Origin: an uncultured Flavobacteriaceae bacterium
Lineage (GTDB): Bacteria > Bacteroidota > Bacteroidia > Flavobacteriales > Flavobacteriaceae
Direction of reading: 5' to 3'
Length of the DNA: 48,803 nucleotides
NCBI GenBank assembly: GCA_938088195.1
Contig: CALKEO010000007.1
Location: forward strand, 1-48,803
The translations under genes were made by a program, and so were the position numbers. The stretch's first letter is position 1, and each line of letters begins with the position of its first letter. Shown here in pieces: positions 17,809 to 27,095 of this stretch. A model generated the notes under the pieces. It saw nothing but the letters and a program-made list of their open reading frames with translations. It was not told the DNA's origin and ran no database searches.

Positions 17809-18936
17809 TTGAAACCAAGCAAAGACATTATATTATCGCTTTTAAAAACTATTTATTTAGAAAATGGTAAAAACGACATTGTTTCTAATAAATGTATAAC
17901 AAATGTTATCGTTTTTGAAAACGAAGTAATTATTGATTTAGAAATTAATAATCCTACGTTACAGTCAAAGAATAAAATTAAAGCATCAATTAACGATGTC
18001 TTAAAATCAAAATTTAATCAAATTGACGTAAAAGTTAATTTTAAAATTACCAAAACAACTAGTAAAACAATTTTAAATGATTCCAGAGTTTTAGAAAATG
18101 TTCAAAATATCATCGCTGTTAGTTCTGGAAAAGGGGGCGTTGGTAAATCTACAGTAACTGCTAATCTTGCAATTTCATTACAAAAAATGGGATTTTCAGT
18201 TGGAGTTTTAGATGCAGATATTTATGGACCCTCCATTCCTATGATGTTTGATGTGGTTGATAAAAAGCCTTTAGCAGTTAATTTAAATGGGAAATCTAAA
18301 ATGAAGCCCATTGAAAATTTTGGTATTAAAATTTTATCTATAGGTTTTTTTACCAAAATGGATCAAGCTGTTATATGGAGAGGGCCAATGGCCTCTAAAG
18401 CATTGAATCAAATGATATTTGATTCTGAATGGGGAAATTTAGATTTTTTGTTAATTGATCTCCCACCAGGGACTGGAGACATCCATTTAAGTATTATGCA
18501 AGCTTTACCAATTTCAGGGTCAATAGTTGTTAGTACACCACAAAATGTAGCTTTAATTGATGCTAGAAAAGGAGTTTCTATGTTTAAACAAGAAAATATT
18601 AATGTTCCTGTCTTAGGTATAATTGAAAATATGGCATATTTTTCTCCAAGCGAGCTTCCTGGTAAAAAATATTATTTATTTGGAAAAGAGGGTGCAAAAA
18701 ATTTATCAAAGGACTTAGGTGTTCCTTTTTTGGGTGAAGTTCCACTGGTTCAAAGCTTAAGAGAAGCCGGAGATATTGGAAGACCTGCGGCGCTCCAAGA
18801 TGAATCAGAAATAAAAGATGCATTTAATTTAATTTCAAAAAATATGATATCAGAATTATTATTACGAAATAAAAAACTCCCAGTTACTGAGGTCATAAAA
18901 ATAAAAACAATGTCTGGGTGTTCAGCAATAAATTAA
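17809..18936 (+). CDS. apbC: Mrp/ApbC-type Fe-S carrier ATPase, TTG start
   Basis: A 375-residue P-loop protein with an N-terminal MIP18/DUF59 domain (about residues 1-85) and a MinD-like ATPase domain. The deviant Walker A is SSGKGGVGKST at 105-115; DADIYGPSIPMMF and LLIDLPPGTGD follow. Mrp proteins carry or insert Fe-S clusters. The C-terminal CxxC found in many homologues is not present in the usual place; ENMAYFSPSELPGKKYYLFG occupies that area. The start is TTG at 17809: no in-frame ATG fits and the domain begins there. The NifU-like gene follows after 5 nt. Confidence 0.9.
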   Translation: MKPSKDIILSLLKTIYLENGKNDIVSNKCITNVIVFENEVIIDLEINNPTLQSKNKIKASINDVLKSKFNQIDVKVNFKITKTTSKTILNDSRVLENVQNIIAVSSGKGGVGKSTVTANLAISLQKMGFSVGVLDADIYGPSIPMMFDVVDKKPLAVNLNGKSKMKPIENFGIKILSIGFFTKMDQAVIWRGPMASKALNQMIFDSEWGNLDFLLIDLPPGTGDIHLSIMQALPISGSIVVSTPQNVALIDARKGVSMFKQENINVPVLGIIENMAYFSPSELPGKKYYLFGKEGAKNLSKDLGVPFLGEVPLVQSLREAGDIGRPAALQDESEIKDAFNLISKNMISELLLRNKKLPVTEVIKIKTMSGCSAIN

Positions 18937-18941
18937 TTATT

Positions 18942-19178
18942 ATGAAAAAAGATTTATTAACTAAAAAAGTAGAATTAGCTCTTGATGAAATTAGACCTTT
19001 TTTAATTTCTGACGGAGGAGATATCTCGTTAATTTCAATTGATAAAAATATTGTAAAAGTTCAGTTGATGGGAAATTGTGTAAGCTGTTCAGTCAATCAA
19101 ATGACTTTGAAAAATGGTGTTGAAATGACTATTAAAAAGCATGCTCCGGAAATTCAAGAAGTTGTCAGTATTGAGTAA
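18942..19178 (+). CDS. NifU C-terminal domain Fe-S scaffold protein
   Basis: A 78-residue protein consisting only of the NifU C-terminal domain, with the cluster-binding CxxC at Cys46 and Cys49 (GNCVSCS). This family (Nfu type) holds a 4Fe-4S cluster and passes it to target enzymes. It lies 5 nt after the Mrp ATPase gene, a sensible functional pair. The start is the ATG at 18942, and the protein begins MKKDLLTKKVELALDEIRPF. The frame is open upstream inside apbC but homology is not. Confidence 0.92.
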   Translation: MKKDLLTKKVELALDEIRPFLISDGGDISLISIDKNIVKVQLMGNCVSCSVNQMTLKNGVEMTIKKHAPEIQEVVSIE

Positions 19179-19182
19179 CCAA

Positions 19183-20241
19183 ATGAAAATAATTAAAACA
19201 GATATTTTAATAATCGGTGGAGGGCCTACGGGGCTATTTACTGTATTTGAAGCAGGATTATTAGGTCTAAAATGTCATATAATTGATGCATTAACAAAGC
19301 CTGGTGGACAGTGTGCCGAATTATACCCTAAAAAACCAATTTTTGATATTCCTGGAATTCCAGAAATTTTAGCAGGAAATTTAGTAGACGATTTATTAGA
19401 ACAGATTAAGCCATTTAGTCCAGGTTATACACTGATGGAATCTGCTGAAAAATTAGAAAAACAAAAAGATGGATCTTTTAACGTAATTACCAATAAAGGT
19501 ACAATACATAATTCAAAAGTAGTTGCAATTGCAGGAGGGTTAGGAAGTTTTGAACCTAGAAAACCAAACATTAGTAATTTAGAAATATTTGAGGGCAAAG
19601 GTGTAGAGTATATGATAAAAGACCCTAATTTCTTTAAAAATAAAAACGTTATTATTTCTGGTGGAGGTGATTCAGCTTTAGATTGGACCATTGAATTACA
19701 AAAAATTTCTAATAAAGTTACCCTTATTCATAGACGTAAAGAGTTTAGAGGAGCTATAGATTCTGTTGAAAAAGTACAAGTTTTAAAAAATGATAACTTA
19801 ATTGATGTAATAACTCCTGCAGAAGTTACAGGTCTAATTGGACTAGATACTTTGGAAAGTGTAAAGGTTTCAGTTGATAATGAAGAAAAAATAATTAACG
19901 CCGATTATTTTATTCCTCTATTTGGATTGATTCCTAAATTAGGAGCTATATCAAATTGGGGATTAGATATTAAAAAAAATTCAATTTGTGTAAACAATTC
20001 TTTGGATTATCAAACTAATATTCCAGGTGTGTTTGCGATTGGAGATGTAAACACTTACCCCGGAAAATTAAAATTAATTTTATGTGGTTTTCACGAGGCT
20101 ACATTGATGTGCCAAGCTGCTTTTAAAATAATATATCCCGAAAAAAAGAATATTTTAAAATATACAACAGTTTCTGGCGTAAATGGTTTTGATGGATCAA
20201 AAAGAGAATCTGAGGCATCAACAATAAAGTCAATTCGATGA
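19183..20241 (+). CDS. Ferredoxin--NADP reductase, thioredoxin-reductase-like type
   Basis: A 352-residue flavoprotein of the YumC/TrxR-like ferredoxin-NADP reductase group. The FAD motif is GGGPTG (12-17), then PGGQCAELYPKKPIFDIPG, a second nucleotide motif SGGGDSALDW, and GVFAIGDVNTYPGK for the FAD ribityl region. It lacks the CxxC redox pair of thioredoxin reductases, as expected for this group. It passes electrons between NADPH and ferredoxin or flavodoxin, and it sits just after two Fe-S assembly genes. The start is the ATG at 19183. The stop overlaps mvaD by 4 nt. Confidence 0.9.
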   Translation: MKIIKTDILIIGGGPTGLFTVFEAGLLGLKCHIIDALTKPGGQCAELYPKKPIFDIPGIPEILAGNLVDDLLEQIKPFSPGYTLMESAEKLEKQKDGSFNVITNKGTIHNSKVVAIAGGLGSFEPRKPNISNLEIFEGKGVEYMIKDPNFFKNKNVIISGGGDSALDWTIELQKISNKVTLIHRRKEFRGAIDSVEKVQVLKNDNLIDVITPAEVTGLIGLDTLESVKVSVDNEEKIINADYFIPLFGLIPKLGAISNWGLDIKKNSICVNNSLDYQTNIPGVFAIGDVNTYPGKLKLILCGFHEATLMCQAAFKIIYPEKKNILKYTTVSGVNGFDGSKRESEASTIKSIR

Positions 20242-21305
20242 TCAATGATTTTGTTTTTAATAAAATTAAGAAGGTTGAAGGAATTTCAGAATGGAGGTCC
20301 CCAAGTAATATTGCCCTTATAAAATATTGGGGAAAAAAAGAAAATCAAATCCCATTAAATTCTTCACTGAGTATAACATTAAGTAAATGTTTTACTCAGA
20401 CCAAGCTTACATACAGACCGAAAATAAATAACGAACAAGATTTTATTTTTTTATTTGAAGAAGCAGAGAATATAAGTTTTGAGCCAAAATTATCTCAATT
20501 TTTCAAAAGAATCGAAAAATATTGTCCTTATCTAAACTATTTACAATTGAAAATTGAATCTCGTAATTCATTTCCGCACAGTAGCGGGATTGCTTCATCC
20601 GCTTCTTCTTACAGTGCATTAGCTTTATGTATTATGGATATTGAAAAAAAAATCAATCCCCAATTAGATGATAAATTTTTTCTAAAAAAAGCTTCTTTTT
20701 TAGCAAGGTTAGGTTCTGGAAGTGCATCAAGAAGCGTGATTGGATCTTTTTCAATATGGGGTAAATCTAAACATTTTGAAAAAAGTACAGATTTGTTTGC
20801 AATAAAATATTCTGATCAAATCCATGAAACTTTTAGTGATATTTGCGATACAGTACTCATAGTAGATAAAAATAAAAAAGAGGTTTCTAGCACTGTTGGT
20901 CATAAATTAATGGATAATCATCCTTTTTCATTTAATCGGCTAATTCAAGCTGAAAATAATATGGGTTCTTTAAAAAATGCTCTAAAAAACGGAAATTACG
21001 ATTCATTTATTGAGCTAGTAGAACTGGAAGCATTGACTTTACACGCCATGATGCTGACATCGAAACCGTATTTTATATTAATGAAACCAAACACCCTAGA
21101 AATAATAAATTTAATTTGGAATTACAGAAAAAAAAATTTATCAAAAGTTTGCTTTACTTTAGATGCAGGAGCTAATATTCATCTGCTTTATCCAAAAAGA
21201 GAATTTATCAAAATACAAGAGTTTATAAAAAATGAATTATCCATTTTTTGCGATTCCAACAGATTTATAAATGACAAGATTGGTAATGGACCATTTAAAT
21301 TGTAA
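20238..21305 (+). CDS. mvaD: Diphosphomevalonate decarboxylase
   Basis: A 355-residue GHMP-family enzyme. SPSNIALIKYWGKKE near residue 22 is the classic MvaD N-terminal signature, NSSLSITL follows, and SSGIASSASSYSALA is the ATP-binding GHMP loop. It makes isopentenyl diphosphate from mevalonate diphosphate, showing that this organism uses the mevalonate route. Its ATG overlaps the reductase stop (ATGA). The mevalonate kinase-like gene begins 9 nt later. Confidence 0.95.
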   Translation: MINDFVFNKIKKVEGISEWRSPSNIALIKYWGKKENQIPLNSSLSITLSKCFTQTKLTYRPKINNEQDFIFLFEEAENISFEPKLSQFFKRIEKYCPYLNYLQLKIESRNSFPHSSGIASSASSYSALALCIMDIEKKINPQLDDKFFLKKASFLARLGSGSASRSVIGSFSIWGKSKHFEKSTDLFAIKYSDQIHETFSDICDTVLIVDKNKKEVSSTVGHKLMDNHPFSFNRLIQAENNMGSLKNALKNGNYDSFIELVELEALTLHAMMLTSKPYFILMKPNTLEIINLIWNYRKKNLSKVCFTLDAGANIHLLYPKREFIKIQEFIKNELSIFCDSNRFINDKIGNGPFKL

Positions 21306-21314
21306 TTTTGTAAT

Positions 21315-22244
21315 ATGAAGGCACCTTTATTTTATTCCAAAATTCTACTTTTTGGAGAATATGGTATTATAAAAAACTCTAAAGGACTATCAATCCCCTA
21401 TAATTCTTTTAAGGGTGGATTAAAAATAGGAGATATTAACTCAAAAATTGTTGATCAATCGAACAGAAATCTTCAATTATTTAGAGACTTTTTATCTGAT
21501 ATTGACAGCTCAATTGTAGCTTTTGATTTAAAAAAAATGAATAATGATCTTTCTAACGGAATGTATTTTGACAGCACAATCCCACAAGGATATGGTGTAG
21601 GAAGTAGTGGTGCTTTAGTGGCGGCCTTTTATGATCGTTATGCAATTAATAAATTTACTGTTTTAGAAAATTTAACCAGAGATAAAATATTGCATTTAAA
21701 AAATATTTTTTCATCAATGGAATCTTTTTTTCATGGTAAATCATCAGGGCTTGACCCACTTAATAGTTATTTGAGTCTTCCTATTTTAATTCATTCCAAA
21801 GATCAAATTGAAACAACAGGAATTCCACTTCAATCTTCTAATGGTAAAGGAGCAGTTTTTTTAATTGATAGCGGAGAGTCTAGTGAGACTGCTCCAATGG
21901 TTGATATTTTTTTTAAATCAATGAAAAACACTAATTACAATAGAGTAATCAGAGAGGATTTTATTAGAATAACCGATTCGTGTGTTGATAATTTTTTAGC
22001 AGGAGATTTCAAATCTTTATTTTTTGATATCAAAAATTTATCAAAGGTTGTTTTAGAAAATTTCAAGCCTATGATACCTCTAAATTTTCATAAAATATGG
22101 GCTAAAGGGATTGAATCAAATGATTATTTTTTAAAGCTTTGTGGTTCTGGCGGCGGCGGTTATATTTTAGGTTTTTCAGAGGATTTTGAAAAAGCTAAAT
22201 CTGCTTTAAAAGGTTATAAATTACAAGTTGTTTATAATTTTTAA
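21315..22244 (+). CDS. GHMP kinase, probable mevalonate kinase
   Basis: A 309-residue GHMP kinase. The start APLFYSKILLFGEYGII matches mevalonate kinase, and the ATP loop is PQGYGVGSSGALVAA (about 90-104). A Lys/Ser/Asp region (HGKSSGLDPLNSYLS) matches the catalytic Asp segment, and CGSGGGGYILGF is the C-terminal Gly-rich motif 3. Position between mvaD and the prenyltransferase supports mevalonate kinase rather than phosphomevalonate kinase, but a phosphomevalonate role cannot be fully ruled out by eye. Confidence 0.85.
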   Translation: MKAPLFYSKILLFGEYGIIKNSKGLSIPYNSFKGGLKIGDINSKIVDQSNRNLQLFRDFLSDIDSSIVAFDLKKMNNDLSNGMYFDSTIPQGYGVGSSGALVAAFYDRYAINKFTVLENLTRDKILHLKNIFSSMESFFHGKSSGLDPLNSYLSLPILIHSKDQIETTGIPLQSSNGKGAVFLIDSGESSETAPMVDIFFKSMKNTNYNRVIREDFIRITDSCVDNFLAGDFKSLFFDIKNLSKVVLENFKPMIPLNFHKIWAKGIESNDYFLKLCGSGGGGYILGFSEDFEKAKSALKGYKLQVVYNF

Positions 22245-22249
22245 TTTCA

Positions 22250-23134
22250 ATGGCTTCTTCTAAGACAAGCAATAATTTTTTAATAAAAATTTTGAGCTTG
22301 TTTTCATTAGTTAGGGGATACAACATTATATTTATAATTATTGCCCAAATCGTTTCTTCAATTTTTATTTTCTCTGGGTATCAAAATATTTATAAAGTGA
22401 TTTTTGATTTAAATATTTGGTTAATAATTTTATCCACATCTACATCTATTTCCGCTGGATACATTATAAATAACTTTTATGATTCTGGAAAGGATTTAAT
22501 AAATCGACCATTAAAAACGTTTTTAGAATATGAAATTTCCGGATCCACTAAGTTGTCTGCTTACGTTATTTTAAATTTTTTAACATTATTTTTTTCTTTA
22601 TTAGTTTCATTGAAAGCTTTTATTTTTTTTGGTATATACTCAATGGGAATTTTTCTTTATTCAATTAAAATTAGTAAATACCTTTTTTTAAGAAATTTTC
22701 TTTCTGTAATGTTAGTCGTTACACCCTTCTTCGCTATTACCGTTTATTATAAAAACTTTTCTTTGGAAATTCTCACTCATGCTATCTTTCTTTTTTTTGT
22801 CATATTAATCAAAGAATTAATTAAAGATCTTGAAAATATTAAAGGAGATTTCACAATGAATTATAAAACAGTCCCTGTTGTCTATGGAGAAAAATGGACA
22901 AAAATTTATATAAGTTTATATATTTTTTTTGTAATTGGAATTTCAATCAATTTGATATTTAATTATGAAATTTTTATGATGAAATATTTTTATTTTGTTT
23001 CTATTCCATTTTTTATTGCTTTTAGTTATTTACTTTGGAAATACAACAATAAAAAATACTATGAAACTCTTCATAATTTAATAAAAACACTTATTACTGT
23101 GGGGATATTTAGTATTATATTACGTGGACTTTAA
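22250..23134 (+). CDS. UbiA-family prenyltransferase, geranylgeranylglyceryl-phosphate type
   Basis: A 294-residue integral membrane protein with about eight to nine helices. The first Asp-rich motif is NNFYDSGKD with Asn75, Asp78 and Asp82; the second is KELIKDLENIKGD. These bind the prenyl diphosphate through magnesium. The gene resembles flavobacterial proteins annotated as geranylgeranylglycerol-phosphate geranylgeranyltransferase, and lies 5 nt after the mevalonate kinase-like gene, so its substrate comes from the same operon. The acceptor in Bacteroidetes is not settled. Confidence 0.83.
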   Translation: MASSKTSNNFLIKILSLFSLVRGYNIIFIIIAQIVSSIFIFSGYQNIYKVIFDLNIWLIILSTSTSISAGYIINNFYDSGKDLINRPLKTFLEYEISGSTKLSAYVILNFLTLFFSLLVSLKAFIFFGIYSMGIFLYSIKISKYLFLRNFLSVMLVVTPFFAITVYYKNFSLEILTHAIFLFFVILIKELIKDLENIKGDFTMNYKTVPVVYGEKWTKIYISLYIFFVIGISINLIFNYEIFMMKYFYFVSIPFFIAFSYLLWKYNNKKYYETLHNLIKTLITVGIFSIILRGL

Positions 23135-23142
23135 TAATTTTT

Positions 23143-23856
23143 ATGTTTGAAAGTGTATTAATTAGACTAAATAAGTTTATCTCTAATTCTGGAATTTGTA
23201 ACAGAAGACAAGCAGATGAATATATTGTGCAAGGTAGAGTTCGGGTAAACGGAAAAATCCTAAATACACTAGGCTCTAAAATATCATTAAAAGATGTTGT
23301 AGAACTTGATGGAAAAAAAATTATTCCAACAAAAATGGAATATATAATTTTAAATAAACCAAAAGGGTTTCATTGTGTGCACTCAAAATCTAATGTTAAA
23401 ACTATTTTTTCTTTGATATCGTCTCTAGAGGATGTAAGTAGATTTACTTCTTTAGATTTTTTGAGAGATAATTATACTGGACTTATTGTTATATCAAATG
23501 ACACTAAATTTATTAACCAGATGCACAATAAATTACAATCATTGATACAAATTTTTCATTTAAAACTAAATATTGATTTTTTAAAAAAAGACTTAAAAAT
23601 CATCAAGGATTTTGATTCAAAATATAATTTAAAAATTAAGTCAATAAATTTTGTTGATGGAGCTAATAAAAATGAAATTGGATTAGAAACTAGTGCTTGC
23701 TCTATAAAGGACATAGAAAAAATTTTTTTGAAATTTGATTACAAAATAATTTCTTGCGACAGGGTTCTTTTTTCCAACTTAACTAAAAAAGATTTGTCGA
23801 GAGGGCAATGGAGGAGGATGAATAAACAAGAACTTATAAATTTAAAATCTTTTTAA
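23143..23856 (+). CDS. RsuA/RluB-family pseudouridine synthase homologue with degraded active site
   Basis: A 237-residue protein with an intact S4 RNA-binding domain (about residues 8-55: RLNKFISNSGICNRRQADEY) and the fold landmark ILNKPKG (69-75). The catalytic signature of this family, GRLDxxTxGL, is replaced by TSLDFLRDNYTGL (102-114): the Gly-Arg pair is lost and three extra residues sit between LD and GL. The second conserved block, usually a Gly-rich NRxVRR segment, reads ETSACSIKDIEKIF (182-195). The ending CDRVLFSNLTKKDLSRGQWRRM is well kept. The frame is whole, so this may be a pseudoenzyme kept for RNA binding. Confidence 0.82.
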   Translation: MFESVLIRLNKFISNSGICNRRQADEYIVQGRVRVNGKILNTLGSKISLKDVVELDGKKIIPTKMEYIILNKPKGFHCVHSKSNVKTIFSLISSLEDVSRFTSLDFLRDNYTGLIVISNDTKFINQMHNKLQSLIQIFHLKLNIDFLKKDLKIIKDFDSKYNLKIKSINFVDGANKNEIGLETSACSIKDIEKIFLKFDYKIISCDRVLFSNLTKKDLSRGQWRRMNKQELINLKSF

Positions 23857-24575
23857 TTTCTACAAGCCCACACAAATCCTCTTGTTAACAATTTCCAACC
23901 GTCAGGATATCTAATAAATTCGTTAGGATCATGTCCAATTGAAATATAAAAAACTTTTCCTTTTCCATATTTTTTTTTCCATGCAACTGGCATGACCACA
24001 CCATCAATCCATGAGTAAAATTTATTGTCAAATGTGGTATCAGCTATAATTTCAATATTAGGGTCGAAGTGCATATAATATTGTTCTGTGAAAATTTTAA
24101 AATTATTAAGTCCCTCAGTTAATGGATCATTTAACATATTAACCTCAAAATTTACTTTTCCACCTGGATGAGCAACAAATTGACCACCTATCATAAACTG
24201 ATAATTGGTTTTGGTTCTATATGAATCCGCAAGACCACCATGAGCACCAGCAATTCCAACACCATTATTAATGGCTTTTACTAAGTTATCTGCTTGATTG
24301 TTAGAAATATCTGAAAGAGTAACAGACTGAATTATCAAATCAAATTTTGTTAATGAGTCATAATTATCATATACCTCGAAATTATTAGATTCAGTGATTT
24401 TTGCATTTTGAGATATCAACCATTTAATTACATTATCAGCAAAAACCTTTGGTTGATGTCCTTTCCACCCCCCCCATACAACCAATATATTTTTATTTTC
24501 TAATGATTGACTGAAATTAAGATTATTCGATAAAATTAAAATTAGAAAAACCAATAAAACTTTTTTGATTTTCAT
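23853..24575 (-). CDS. Exported ThuA-domain protein
   Basis: From the ATG at 24575 the protein has 240 residues with a clear signal peptide (MKIKKVLLVFLILILSNNLNFSQ). The ThuA domain, a glutamine-amidotransferase-like fold, follows: ILVVWGGWKGHQP (30-42), GIAGAHGG, and YGKGKVFYISIGHDPNEF. A longer version from 24614 would put 13 polar residues before the signal peptide and is less likely. ThuA proteins occur with oxidative sugar genes; some act on 3-keto sugars. It is divergent from the Gfo/Idh gene, and its stop overlaps that of the pseudouridine synthase homologue. Confidence 0.88.
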   Translation of the reverse strand: MKIKKVLLVFLILILSNNLNFSQSLENKNILVVWGGWKGHQPKVFADNVIKWLISQNAKITESNNFEVYDNYDSLTKFDLIIQSVTLSDISNNQADNLVKAINNGVGIAGAHGGLADSYRTKTNYQFMIGGQFVAHPGGKVNFEVNMLNDPLTEGLNNFKIFTEQYYMHFDPNIEIIADTTFDNKFYSWIDGVVMPVAWKKKYGKGKVFYISIGHDPNEFIRYPDGWKLLTRGFVWACRN

Positions 24576-24701
24576 GGGTTTTAAATAGTAATCAAATTCA
24601 TGAAATTTATTCATCTATCTTTTTTTAATTTTTAAAGATTAACTTTAAAATTACGTCTATTTTAATTATTTTAAAATAAGTTATTACTTATATTTAATTA
24701 A

Positions 24702-26177
24702 ATGAAAAAAAAGTCAAGAAGAAATTTTTTAAAAAAATCATCGGTGTTTGGCGCAGGTGTTTTTATAGTTCCAAGAAATGTTTTGGGAGGTATAGGGTTT
24801 ACGGCACCAAGTGATCAATTAAACATTGCTGCTATTGGTGCAGGCGGAAAGGGCTCAGATATTCAAGATTCATGGGTTTCAAATGAAAGAGTTATTGCCT
24901 TGTGTGACGTTCATTTAGATGGTAAGCATGGAGTTATACAATCAATTCAAAAATACCCAAATGCGAGACTTTATGAAGATTTTAGAGAAATGCTTGATAA
25001 AGAGAAGGATTTAGATGCGGTTACTATTAGTACTCCAGACCACACTCATGGTGTAATTGCAAATAATGCTATGAACAGGGGCTTACATGTTTATGTCCAA
25101 AAACCTCTTACTCATAACATTGAAGAAGCTAGGCAATTAACTTTAACAGCAAAAAAAAATAAAGTTGTTACTCAGATGGGAAACCAAGGTGGTTCGAGTG
25201 TTGGGGTACAAAAAATTCAAGAGTGGGTTGACAATAAAATGATTGGTAAAATAAATAAAATTTATGCTTGGACCAATCGTCCTGTTTGGCCTCAAGGATT
25301 TCAAATGCCTAACAATGATTCAGATAAACCTAAAAATTTAAATTGGAATTTATGGTTGGGTCCTGCATCATATACGAACTATTCGTCTAATTTACACCCA
25401 TTTAATTGGAGAGGTTGGTGGGATTATGGTACTGGTGCGCTTGGGGATATGGGTTGCCATATTCTAGATGCTCCCTACAAAACACTTGGATTACATTACC
25501 CAACTGATGTTGAGTGCAGTGTTGGTGCAGTTTTTCAAAAACCATGGAGTTACAACTATGTTCCCAAAGGTTGTCCTTCTTCATCAATTGTAACTCTTCA
25601 TTTTGATAAAACAAAAAAAAATGACTCAAGAATTGAACTGGTTTGGATGGATGGAGGATTGAAACCCAGTCATCCAGATTTAATTCCAGCTGAGGATTAT
25701 TTAGGTGAAAAAAATAGTACAAATGGTATTTTGATGATTGGTGAAAAAGGTGTTATTGCATGCGGAGTTTATGGACTAAATGCTAAGCTTTATAGAAAAG
25801 GAAAAGAAACAATTCACTTAAATACTGATTTAATTTATAATAAAAGAAATAATCTCGATACAATTCACCATAAACAATGGATTGATGCTTGTAAAGAAGG
25901 ATACGGAAGTGACTCATTTCATAAACTTACTGCATCTTTTGATTATGCAGGACCATTTACTGAAACTGTTTTAATGGGTAATTTGGCAATTAGATCTTAT
26001 ATGGATATTGGTTCTCAGAAGTTAAAGTATTCGGACAATTACGTTCATATTAATGAGTACGATGTTTTCAAGGGAAGAAAAAAGCTGTTATGGGACGGCG
26101 ATAACATGAAAATTACAAATTTTGATACAGCTAATCGTTTTGTCGGCAGAGAAAGAAGACCTGGTTGGGAATTATAA
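24702..26177 (+). CDS. Tat-exported Gfo/Idh/MocA oxidoreductase
   Basis: A 491-residue protein. It begins with a twin-arginine signal (SRRNFLKKSSVFGAGVF, residues 5-21), then an NAD(P)-binding domain NIAAIGAGGKGSD (41-53) and the QKPLTHNI segment that replaces the usual EKP motif in this exported subfamily. The C-terminal half is the substrate domain, with GWWDYGTGALGDMGCHILD. It should be folded with its cofactor in the cytoplasm and then exported by the Tat system. It heads a group with a DUF1080 lipoprotein and a GMC enzyme; 3-keto-glycoside chemistry is likely. Confidence 0.9.
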   Translation: MKKKSRRNFLKKSSVFGAGVFIVPRNVLGGIGFTAPSDQLNIAAIGAGGKGSDIQDSWVSNERVIALCDVHLDGKHGVIQSIQKYPNARLYEDFREMLDKEKDLDAVTISTPDHTHGVIANNAMNRGLHVYVQKPLTHNIEEARQLTLTAKKNKVVTQMGNQGGSSVGVQKIQEWVDNKMIGKINKIYAWTNRPVWPQGFQMPNNDSDKPKNLNWNLWLGPASYTNYSSNLHPFNWRGWWDYGTGALGDMGCHILDAPYKTLGLHYPTDVECSVGAVFQKPWSYNYVPKGCPSSSIVTLHFDKTKKNDSRIELVWMDGGLKPSHPDLIPAEDYLGEKNSTNGILMIGEKGVIACGVYGLNAKLYRKGKETIHLNTDLIYNKRNNLDTIHHKQWIDACKEGYGSDSFHKLTASFDYAGPFTETVLMGNLAIRSYMDIGSQKLKYSDNYVHINEYDVFKGRKKLLWDGDNMKITNFDTANRFVGRERRPGWEL

Positions 26178-26253
26178 TTTATTTTTAGAGATATAATTTT
26201 ATGATTCGTCTAAAATTTTAATTAACTTTTGATTAAATCAATAAATTAGTTTC

Positions 26254-27006
26254 ATGAAAAAAATCTTTTATATTTTAATATTTTCTTCTCTATTCATTGC
26301 AGGTTGTAATAATCCGAAAAAAAATTCAAAAACTGTTAATTTAGAAAACGATATGGGTTCAAACCCTGAAGATAATTGGGTGTCATTAATTCAAGAAAAT
26401 TCTATGGATGGTTGGCACTACTTTCAGGATAACGGTAAAAAAACCGGTTGGGATATTAAGGATGGTGTTTTAACTTTCACATCTGCAAATGCAACTGGCG
26501 AGGGAGACAAAAGTCTTGTTAGTGATAAAGATTACACAAGTTTTAAAATTCATTTAGAATGGAAAGTAAGCTCAGGATCAAATAGTGGCTTTTTCTGGGG
26601 AGTAAAAGAGGATTTGAAATATGAGTTTCCATATGTTACCGGGCCAGAAATTCAAATTCTTGATCCAGCTGTTCCAGACCCACCTTTAACCCAAGCAGGT
26701 GCGCTGTATGGTATGGTAGTTCCATCAAAATGGGTTACTAAACCTGCAGGTGAGTGGAACAGTTATGATATAACAATTGATCATAATTCTAATCAAGGAA
26801 TAGTTGTTCACAATGGCACAAAAATTGTTGAGTTTCCGCTGAGTGGAGTCGAATGGGACAAGATGGTTGAACCAACGAAATTTAATAATTGTGACCAAAA
26901 GCCATGGCAAAATTGTGATTTTGGAAAATTTAAAACAGGTAAAATTTCTATTCAAGATCATCCTGGTGTTATTTCATTTAGAAATATCAAAATTTTAGAA
27001 TTATAG
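26254..27006 (+). CDS. DUF1080 (3-keto-disaccharide hydrolase-like) lipoprotein
   Basis: A 250-residue lipoprotein, with the lipidated Cys at 18 (SSLFIAGC). The DUF1080 domain is a concanavalin-like beta sandwich: WVSLIQENSMDGWHYF, then DKDYTSFKIHLEWKVSSGSN, SGFFWGV, GPEIQILD, AGALYGM, WNSYDITI and a C-terminal GKISIQDHPGVISFRNIKI. Members split 3-keto-glycosides made by sugar dehydrogenases. It lies 76 nt after the Gfo/Idh gene and 89 nt before the GMC gene. Confidence 0.9.
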   Translation: MKKIFYILIFSSLFIAGCNNPKKNSKTVNLENDMGSNPEDNWVSLIQENSMDGWHYFQDNGKKTGWDIKDGVLTFTSANATGEGDKSLVSDKDYTSFKIHLEWKVSSGSNSGFFWGVKEDLKYEFPYVTGPEIQILDPAVPDPPLTQAGALYGMVVPSKWVTKPAGEWNSYDITIDHNSNQGIVVHNGTKIVEFPLSGVEWDKMVEPTKFNNCDQKPWQNCDFGKFKTGKISIQDHPGVISFRNIKILEL

Positions 27007-27095
27007 ATTATTCACATCTAATTATAGATATAAGTAATTGATATAGTTCATGTTTCTAATAATGCTTTTATAATTTTAATTTTCAAAGAATAAAT

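Noticed and set aside
27007-27095. Short inverted repeat (ATCTA-ATTA-TAGAT) as a terminator or operator
   Set aside because: Only five AT-rich pairs and no T run; expected by chance in this base composition.
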